A stretch of 24,362 nucleotides of DNA, taken from assembly GCA_016781775.1 (NCBI GenBank), contig JADDPR010000228.1:1-24362 (forward strand). Reading direction: 5' to 3'. The position numbers and the translations under genes are program-made. Numbering within the stretch: the stretch's first letter is position 1; each line of letters starts with the position of its first letter. This document shows positions 20,451 through 24,362 of the stretch, in pieces. Origin of the DNA: Rubrobacter sp. Lineage in GTDB: Bacteria; Actinomycetota; Rubrobacteria; Rubrobacterales; Rubrobacteraceae. A model generated the notes under the pieces. The model had not been told where the DNA came from and searched no databases. It saw nothing but the letters and a program-made list of their open reading frames with translations.

Positions 20451-20534
20451 TCGAAGAGGCAGTCGTTTTGGGGGAGATGTTGACTCTTTAGGGGTGGCCA
20501 AAAAGTTTTTCAAAATATTATGCCAGTGGTGTCT

Positions 20535-20565
20535 AAACCTGAATGATGCGGGCCAAACCTGAGTG
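20535..20565 (+). repeat. Direct repeats AAACCTGARTG, 20 bp apart
   Basis: AAACCTGAATG (20535-20545) and AAACCTGAGTG (20555-20565) differ at one base and are offset by 20 bp, close to two helical turns. They sit 41-71 nt upstream of the pilA start. Such phased direct repeats suit a dimeric regulator, but the AT-rich stretch upstream (20500-20520, with TATTAT) could place them in the 5' leader. Confidence 0.5.
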
Positions 20566-20605
20566 TAAGCAAGAAGCAAATAAACGCAAGAAGAAGGAGC
20601 ACAAG

Positions 20606-21019
20606 ATGCTGAACTGGTTTGCTCGCAGGATGAGGGAAGCAAGAGAAGACGAGAAGGGCTTCACGCTCATCGAGCTTCTGGTGGTCGTGATCATCATCGG
20701 GATTCTGGCAGCGATAGCGATACCGGTGTTTCTTAACCAGCGTCAGAACGCTAACCAGAGTGCTTGTAGGAGCGACGCGCGCAATGGTGCCGCCGCTGCC
20801 CAAGCTTATTCGGCCGATCAGCCAGGTGGCAACTATGCGGGTATAGATGCCGCTACCCTTCAGGCCGCACCATACAACTGGAGGCTTAGCGCGCAGAGTA
20901 GCGCTCCCACGGTTACCCCGTCGGCAGACAACGCCAACGTTACGATTTCGGTTACCTGTGCTAACGCTCCTGCTACGACCTATACCTTCAACAGTACTAC
21001 TGGGCGAGTTACTCCATAA
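20606..21019 (+). CDS. pilA: Major type IV pilin (PilA-like)
   Basis: This 137-residue prepilin has an 18-residue basic leader (MLNWFARRMREAREDEKG) followed by FTLIELLVVVIIIGILAAIA, the canonical N-methylated pilin helix with Glu at +5. The mature protein is about 119 residues with two cysteines (SACRSD and VTCANA) that could form the pilin disulfide, and a Ser/Thr/Asn-rich C-terminal domain. ATG 20606 has AGAAGGAG 6-7 nt upstream, the best Shine-Dalgarno in the cluster, and a strong terminator follows the stop, both consistent with high expression of a main fibre subunit. It is cleaved by a prepilin peptidase encoded elsewhere. Confidence 0.95.
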   Translation: MLNWFARRMREAREDEKGFTLIELLVVVIIIGILAAIAIPVFLNQRQNANQSACRSDARNGAAAAQAYSADQPGGNYAGIDAATLQAAPYNWRLSAQSSAPTVTPSADNANVTISVTCANAPATTYTFNSTTGRVTP

Positions 21020-21042
21020 GCAGTCCAGCATCTCGACCATTG

Positions 21043-21070
21043 GGCGCCCCTCCGGGGGCGCCTTTTCTTT
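21043..21070 (+). terminator. Rho-independent terminator after pilA
   Basis: GGCGCCCC (21043-21050) pairs with GGGGCGCC (21055-21062) around TCCG, followed directly by TTTTCTTT. It lies 23 nt after the pilA stop and separates the major pilin from the minor pilin operon. Confidence 0.93.
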
Positions 21071-21235
21071 GACCTTCTCTCGGTATCTGTGTCGGATTAT
21101 TTACTCGCTGCTCTTTACTGGGTACTTATGAACTGTCCGATATGCGTCTCGAAGTATGTTCGCCAAAACACTAATATACGAAGCCCGCTCGATTACCTAT
21201 TAAAGATATTCTGGGAACATGTCGATAACGAGAGT

Positions 21236-21850
21236 ATGAAAATGTTGTCGCGAACAACGAATCCCTATTTCAGGATCGACGAACGTGGCTTTACGCTACC
21301 AGAGGTGCTGATCACCATTGTCATCATGGGTATCCTCTTCGCCATCGCCTCTTCCACCTGGTTCAACGTGGTCGAGAGCCGGGCAGTAGACTCGGCGGCT
21401 AATCAACTTGCAGCGGATATGCGCCTCGCACACGGCAGCGCGACTAACCGGCTTGCGAAGGCGCAGATTGTCTTTAACCGCGACGGCTCCCCGGTTACCT
21501 GCAACGGAGGCTCCGCAGATTACTGTCTGGTGCAGCCGACCGGGTCCGGCGGTTCAAGGGTCGTTGCCCGAACGTTCTCGGAGGATAGGGCCAGACTGCA
21601 CTCTCCCAACATCGGCGTCGATCCCGCCGGGGCGGTGGCGATACCTGGTGTTCTGGCAGGTTCCAACAAGGTGACCATCGAGTTCGGCTCCGATGGATCC
21701 GCTAGAGCTCTGGGCACGGTCGTCGGCACGCCCACGGTAACGACGAGGCTGGACAGCGATGCGTCGACCGCAGACTGCGCGACGGTCCACGACGAGCCGT
21801 GTCACGATGTTTCCCTCAACCAGGCGACCGCGAGGGTCAATATTGACTAG
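21236..21850 (+). CDS. GspH/FimT-like minor pseudopilin (copy 2)
   Basis: This 204-residue protein has an 18-residue leader ending IDERG and the mature start FTLPEVLITIVIMGILFAIA with Glu +5. The following SAANQLAADMRLAHGSATNRL matches copy 1 (TNQLKADLRLAHTSATNQL), so the two are duplicates flanking pilA. The C-terminal part has four cysteines (TCNGGSADYC, ADCATVHDEPC) that could pair. ATG 21236 is chosen; ATG 21242 is possible. No strong Shine-Dalgarno is seen. It heads a four-gene operon (next start overlaps by 8 nt) equivalent to GspH or Thermus PilA1. The AT-rich region 21080-21230 upstream should carry its promoter. Confidence 0.88.
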   Translation: MKMLSRTTNPYFRIDERGFTLPEVLITIVIMGILFAIASSTWFNVVESRAVDSAANQLAADMRLAHGSATNRLAKAQIVFNRDGSPVTCNGGSADYCLVQPTGSGGSRVVARTFSEDRARLHSPNIGVDPAGAVAIPGVLAGSNKVTIEFGSDGSARALGTVVGTPTVTTRLDSDASTADCATVHDEPCHDVSLNQATARVNID

Positions 21851-22328
21851 GAGACTCAGAGACGAAGCCGGTTACTCGCTGGTGGAGGTGATGGTCGCCA
21901 TTCTTATCCTCTCTGTAGCCATTATTCCCATGGTCGGGATGTTCGACGCAGGGCTTCGGGCGGCCGTCCTTGGCAGCAATTATGATCAAGCGAGGGCCCT
22001 GGCAGGTAAGCAGATCGACGTAGCAAAGAGCCGTACCTGGGAGGACGTGCGGGACAACTATCCGGTGTCTTCTTCGACGCCCCCGCTGTCCACGCCTCCA
22101 TCCTATACAGGCTCGGGGATATGGGAGTCGGGGGATCTGACGGATGCGGCATTTCCCGGCTTCACCTACAGGGTGCGCAAGGAGTACGTGGTAGTCGAGA
22201 CCACGTCTATTCAGCCGAGCGAGGCAGCCCGGAGGCTTGGGAACATGATGCAGGTGACCGTGACCGTGAGCTGGACGGGCGGCAAGACGTACAGAACGAC
22301 TGCTCTCGTCTCGCGGAGCCGATCTTGA
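21843..22328 (+). CDS. GspI/PilV-like minor pseudopilin
   Basis: This 161-residue protein has a very short leader (LTRRLRDEAG) and mature start YSLVEVMVAILILSVAIIPM with Glu +5, followed by ALAGKQIDVAKSRTWEDV, as in PilV/GspI proteins. The C-terminus (MMQVTVTVSWTGGKTYRTTALVSRS) is the usual terminal strand pair. TTG 21843 is the start: GAGGGT lies 7 nt upstream and the codon overlaps the preceding stop by 8 nt. It corresponds to PilA2 in the Thermus arrangement. Its stop overlaps the next start (TTGA). Confidence 0.88.
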   Translation: MTRRLRDEAGYSLVEVMVAILILSVAIIPMVGMFDAGLRAAVLGSNYDQARALAGKQIDVAKSRTWEDVRDNYPVSSSTPPLSTPPSYTGSGIWESGDLTDAAFPGFTYRVRKEYVVVETTSIQPSEAARRLGNMMQVTVTVSWTGGKTYRTTALVSRSRS

Positions 22329-22894
22329 GAGAGCGCTTTGTAAGAGACGAATCCGGGTTCACGCTCCCCGAGCTTCTGGTCACCATGCTTATGATGCTCA
22401 CGGTGTTCTTCGCGCTGCACTCCATCTTCGATATGGGCATCAGGGTTTTCAGTTTCGGCAACGACAAGACGGAGGCGACCGAGAATGCCCGGCTTGGATT
22501 GGAGAGGATGGAGCGGGAGTTACGAGCGGCCTACCCTTACGACAAAGCGGCAGGTAACACCACTATCATCGCTTCCGGCACGCCGAACGAGGTTACCTTC
22601 GGTAACGACCTGAACGGGGACCGTGTGGTGAACTCCGACGAAGTCATTACTTACAGACGAAGCGTCGGCGATCCGACCATCCTCCAGAGGGAGAACAACG
22701 GGCAGACGCAACCCCTGGCGGGCTTCGTGCGTGGGCTGACCTTCGAGTATGTGGATCCTTCTGGGAACGCCGTAGCCGCCTCCGGCGCGAACCGCGTGCG
22801 CGTCTCGCTCGCTGTCGAGGTGGATCGTGGAATAAACCAACCCGTAACCCAGAAGCTCACGACCGACGTGGCGCTCGAGAACAGGAGCAACTAG
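22325..22894 (+). CDS. GspJ/PilW-like minor pseudopilin
   Basis: This 189-residue protein has an 11-residue leader (LRERFVRDESG), mature start FTLPELLVTMLMMLTVFFAL with Glu +5, then ENARLGLERMERELRAAYPY, the helix typical of PilW/ComGF/GspJ proteins. NDLNGDRVVNSDE looks like a small acidic Ca-binding-type loop (DLNGD followed by acidic residues), as in some pseudopilins. The C-terminus ends in VRVSLAVEVDRG. TTG 22325 overlaps the previous stop by four bases. It corresponds to PilA3 of Thermus. Confidence 0.87.
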   Translation: MRERFVRDESGFTLPELLVTMLMMLTVFFALHSIFDMGIRVFSFGNDKTEATENARLGLERMERELRAAYPYDKAAGNTTIIASGTPNEVTFGNDLNGDRVVNSDEVITYRRSVGDPTILQRENNGQTQPLAGFVRGLTFEYVDPSGNAVAASGANRVRVSLAVEVDRGINQPVTQKLTTDVALENRSN

Positions 22895-24273
22895 TGTTTC
22901 GGCGGCTGGTCAGGGACGAATCCGGTATAGCGCTCGGGATGGCGATCGTCGTCGTTGTGTTGATCGGCGTCATGGGTGCAGGGCTACTGGTTTTTGTTGG
23001 CAGCGATCTTAAGACGGTCGTCGAGGTCAACCAGGGCCAGGTAGCGTTCGAGACGGCCGACGCCGGGCTGAAGGTGGCCCGTAGGCACCTGCTTGGGGGC
23101 AGCGATCCCGTGGAGTACGATGGTGTCACCAACCCCGCCGGCACCCCGCCCAACCCGGAATCCGCATGGTCCTACTCCGGAACGGGTAGGAGCTTCGATT
23201 TCAATGGGAGCACCTTCAACGTCAAAATCCAATACCTCCCACCCGTTACGGCGCCCGCGACACCTACTGCGGATCAGGCCCCGGAGGTTATCCCTGCCGG
23301 CCAGACGGCCCTCCCCAACGGCCGAAACTATTACCGCGTGATCTCCGAGGGGAGGACCGGAGAGGCCCGACGTAAGGTCGAAGCCATCTACAACACCTAC
23401 GACCTCGACATTCCCAAAGCTTACTTTACGCCCGGGAGCATAACGGTCAATGGATCTGCGTGCGTAACGAGTGTCAGCCTCTTTGCTCAAGGCGATATAA
23501 CCCTTAACGGTAGCGGCAGTTGCGCAACCGGCGGGCATATTGCCGGCACCGATGAGGCTTACAAAACTTGGCAAAACGCCATCAATCCCACCGCACGTCC
23601 GACTACCTCCGCAGGGTTCGGAGCGACGGGGACGGTCAGCGCAAAAGTTTCGGGTCGAGACTACGACTCTTCCACCTGTCCCAAGTTTGTAGCGAACCTC
23701 TCGAACGATTCTTCCTGCCCTGACCCACCGGGTCCACCGAGGATCACCTTCCCCTTCAATGCCAACAACACAATCGACCTGCGGGATCTGGAGAGCACGG
23801 CTCGCGAGCAGGACCTGAAGACCGCCGGTACTACGCATCACTTCGAGATCGCCGACTCGACCGCGAGCGTCACCAGCTGGCCTAGCAACTCAAGCAAGGA
23901 TACGGTCGTTTACTACAAGTTCGTCGACGGCACTCCTGGGAACAATCTATTGAAGTGGTTCGTGTCGGGAAGTTGCTCGGACAACCCGGCCAAACAAGGC
24001 ACGCTCGTGGTGGAGGGGGCCGGATTTACCACGCAGCCGAACAAGGCCCGCTTCCAGGGGGTCGTGATCGTGCGCGAGGGAGAGTTCGTGCCCGGGGTCG
24101 CCGACGACGGCACCTCCTCGGACTCCGGCAACACTTGCCTAGAAGGGTTCGTTAACGCCTCGGGGAACATCACGATCTCCGGATCCGTGACGCCGTCCAG
24201 CTCGGCCGACCTCGCTAACCGTCCGGGCTTCTACGGCGTCAGGCAGTGGAGCTGGCGAGAACTCTACCAGTAG
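22894..24273 (+). CDS. Long PilX/GspK-like pilus tip protein
   Basis: This 459-residue protein begins MFRRLVRDESG, then IALGMAIVVVVLIGVMGAGL. It has the prepilin cleavage site but no Glu at +5, as usual for GspK/PilX tip subunits. After the helix FETADAGLKVARRHLL comes a large Gly/Ser/Asn/Thr-rich region with repeated strand motifs (ITVNGSA, ITLNGSG, ITISGSV) and several cysteines, suggesting a beta-helix or beta-rich head. Size and position are those of Thermus ComZ, a tip protein on a minor pilin complex used in DNA uptake. GTG 22894 shares one base with the preceding stop and follows AGGAG. It is the last gene of the operon. Confidence 0.87.
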   Translation: MFRRLVRDESGIALGMAIVVVVLIGVMGAGLLVFVGSDLKTVVEVNQGQVAFETADAGLKVARRHLLGGSDPVEYDGVTNPAGTPPNPESAWSYSGTGRSFDFNGSTFNVKIQYLPPVTAPATPTADQAPEVIPAGQTALPNGRNYYRVISEGRTGEARRKVEAIYNTYDLDIPKAYFTPGSITVNGSACVTSVSLFAQGDITLNGSGSCATGGHIAGTDEAYKTWQNAINPTARPTTSAGFGATGTVSAKVSGRDYDSSTCPKFVANLSNDSSCPDPPGPPRITFPFNANNTIDLRDLESTAREQDLKTAGTTHHFEIADSTASVTSWPSNSSKDTVVYYKFVDGTPGNNLLKWFVSGSCSDNPAKQGTLVVEGAGFTTQPNKARFQGVVIVREGEFVPGVADDGTSSDSGNTCLEGFVNASGNITISGSVTPSSSADLANRPGFYGVRQWSWRELYQ

Positions 24274-24292
24274 AGGTTTCTACCCCTGCGTC

Positions 24293-24362
24293 CTACCTCT
24301 CCTGCGAACCTTCCACGTCCACGAGGCCCTCTCGGATGGCGTAGAGGACGGCCTGGGTGCGG
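24293..24362 (-). CDS. LuxR/NarL-family response regulator, C-terminal end (partial)
   Basis: Only 22 codons and the TAG stop are inside the window, reading RTQAVLYAIREGLVDVEGSQER. The RTQAVLYAIREGL string is the end of the recognition helix region of NarL/LuxR-type helix-turn-helix domains. It converges on the minor pilin operon. The rest of the gene is outside the window. Confidence 0.65.
   Translation of the reverse strand, partial: RTQAVLYAIREGLVDVEGSQER

Noticed and set aside
20480..20525. A sigma-54 type or TTGACT...TATTAT promoter upstream of pilA
   Set aside because: TTGACT and TATTAT are about 31 nt apart, too far for one promoter, and the GG/GC pair of a sigma-54 site is not present. 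The AT-rich TATTAT could still be a -10 box by itself.

Overview
The window is high-GC bacterial DNA that looks like a Rubrobacter-type actinobacterium (Actinomycetota, Rubrobacterales). The evidence is frequent GTG/TTG starts, several apparently leaderless genes, a long cyanobacterial/plant-type IspH, and a bacterioruberin-type carotenoid locus (UbiA-family elongase, CrtI-family desaturase, CruF-like hydratase), a pigment known from Rubrobacter and haloarchaea. The genus is an inference from gene content.

Region 1 (1-2610) is accessory and decaying. It holds a CRISPR array of nine repeats and eight spacers whose repeat folds into a C(UUCG)G-capped hairpin. Beside it is a dead gene encoding two membrane helices, a proline-rich linker and a HEPN-like RNxxxH module. 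Four identifiable lesions inactivate it; undoing them restores exactly 508 codons. No cas genes are in the window. A tRNA-like structure and an intact tRNA-Val(CAC) mark the boundary with the chromosomal backbone.

Region 2 (2800-9700) is backbone. A roadblock/LC7-like protein is coupled to a small membrane protein. Convergent ispH follows, then a CheY-like receiver whose phospho-acceptor Asp is Asn, a two-helix membrane protein, and an overlapping run of MFS exporter, SseB-like protein and HAD phosphatase, followed by a membrane protein and a GNAT acetyltransferase.

Region 3 (9675-15290) is the carotenoid locus. The elongase, desaturase and a class V aminotransferase form a tight minus-strand operon. 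It is divergent, across 49 bp, from the cruF-like gene, which is followed by a FIST-domain sensor protein. The elongase/desaturase/hydratase set matches the haloarchaeal route from lycopene to bacterioruberin.

Region 4 (15300-19270) is mixed: a wrecked PIN-domain gene, a small gene split between two frames, clpS, a flavin reductase-like protein, a UbiB/AarF-family protein that has lost its kinase residues, and a glyoxalase-family gene with a 12-bp hairpin at the start of its predicted mRNA.

Region 5 (19270-24280) is a type IV pilin cluster with visibly lower GC. A GspH/FimT-like pseudopilin, a major pilin (pilA) with its own strong terminator, and then an overlapping set of four minor pilins in the order GspH-, GspI-, GspJ- and GspK/PilX-like, resembling the Thermus pilA1-pilA2-pilA3-comZ arrangement. 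A 20-bp perfect inverted repeat and a pair of direct repeats lie upstream of pilA. The window ends in the C-terminus of a LuxR/NarL-like gene on the minus strand.

A theme across the window is promoter geometry: several -10 boxes sit exactly 6 nt upstream of a GTG start (or of the first CRISPR repeat), predicting leaderless transcripts.
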